In this document: positions 21,235-21,317 of the stretch, piece after piece | Layout of the letters: every line of letters starts with the position of its first letter | Position numbering within the stretch: the stretch's first letter is position 1 | Origin: an uncultured Clostridia bacterium | Lineage (GTDB): Bacteria; Bacillota; Clostridia; Oscillospirales; Oscillospiraceae | Length of the DNA stretch: 21,317 nt | Reading direction: 5' to 3' | Assembly (NCBI GenBank): GCA_945918315.1 | Contig: CAMEIK010000003.1 | Location: 1-21,317, forward strand | The notes under the pieces: generated by a model | Told to the model about the DNA's origin: nothing | The model's input: the letters and a program-made list of their open reading frames with translations, nothing else | Database searches by the model: none | Position numbers and translations under genes: made by a program

Positions 21235-21269
21235 ACCACATTTGTCTGCCTGACAAATGTGGTTTTTTT
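21235..21269 (+). terminator. Rho-independent terminator of the tRNA-Gly gene
   Basis: A perfect 12-bp stem, ACCACATTTGTC (21235-21246) with GACAAATGTGGT (21252-21263), has a 5-base loop and ends in a run of seven T. Confidence 0.93.
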
Positions 21270-21280
21270 GTATATCTGAA

Positions 21281-21303
21281 AACCACTCGTTAAACGAGTG
21301 GTT
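21281..21303. repeat. Near-perfect palindrome at the right window edge
   Basis: AACCACTCGTT (21281-21291) and AACGAGTGGTT (21293-21303) are exact inverted repeats around a single A. On the minus strand it is followed by TTCAGATATA, and it may end a gene beyond the window or mark the end of a mobile element (IS200/IS605-type ends carry such hairpins). The right context is cut off. Confidence 0.55.
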
Positions 21304-21317
21304 CCAAAAAGCCTATG

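Overview
This 21.3 kb window looks like ordinary chromosome from an endospore-forming member of the Clostridia, most probably an Oscillospiraceae-type gut Firmicute. The inference rests on sporulation genes (ylbJ, yqfC, yqfD), a Firmicute-type era-yqzL-recO cluster, mutS2, a Crh-like HPr protein, a trmK-nif3 pair, and GC-rich but AT-ended promoters of the TTGACA/TATAAT type with AGGAGG ribosome sites. No CRISPR array, prophage, complete insertion sequence or rRNA is present.

Layout. On the minus strand at the left edge lie ylbJ and then a cysteine-rich small protein gene, which lacks only the last base of its probable stop. Divergent from these, a long plus-strand run (1308-8513) carries yqfC, yqfD, phoH, ybeY, era, a 47-codon yqzL-like gene, recO and mutS2, with overlaps or very short gaps suggesting one transcript. 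An independently promoted HPr/Crh-like gene (8736-8996) follows, ending in a strong terminator. From 9325 to 14607 everything is on the minus strand. It comprises a GntR(YtrA-type)-ABC ATPase-permease operon with a clear repeat operator, trmK-nif3 ending in a strong terminator, a DUF1858 redox-disulfide protein with its own promoter, and an FAD oxidoreductase fused to a Rieske domain (YhfW-like). From a near-consensus promoter at 14690, plus-strand genes encode a divergent type IIA topoisomerase pair (B then A subunit), a YitT-family membrane protein and a lipoprotein with a degenerate transglutaminase-like domain, ending at a probable terminator at 21071-21098. A tRNA-Gly(GCC) with its own promoter and terminator closes the window, followed by another near-perfect hairpin at the right edge.

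How the genes fit together. The plus-strand run combines sporulation factors with ribosome maturation (ybeY, era), RNA metabolism (phoH) and DNA repair or ribosome rescue (recO, mutS2). This is the conserved Firmicute arrangement, but without pgpH, dgkA and cdd, which sit in this cluster in Bacillus subtilis. The minus-strand block mixes a stress-type ABC exporter module, tRNA modification and two redox proteins. The topoisomerase pair is the main unusual core component: its catalytic residues are kept, but the motifs around them are strongly altered.

I found no convincing new multi-gene system. The items most worth a second look are the divergent topoisomerase pair with a non-canonical quinolone-pocket sequence, the pseudo-transglutaminase lipoprotein, small genes easily missed by gene callers (1-209 and 5261-5404), a TTAG-flanked 64-bp palindromic element just after nif3, and a nested inverted-repeat region at 9055-9119.
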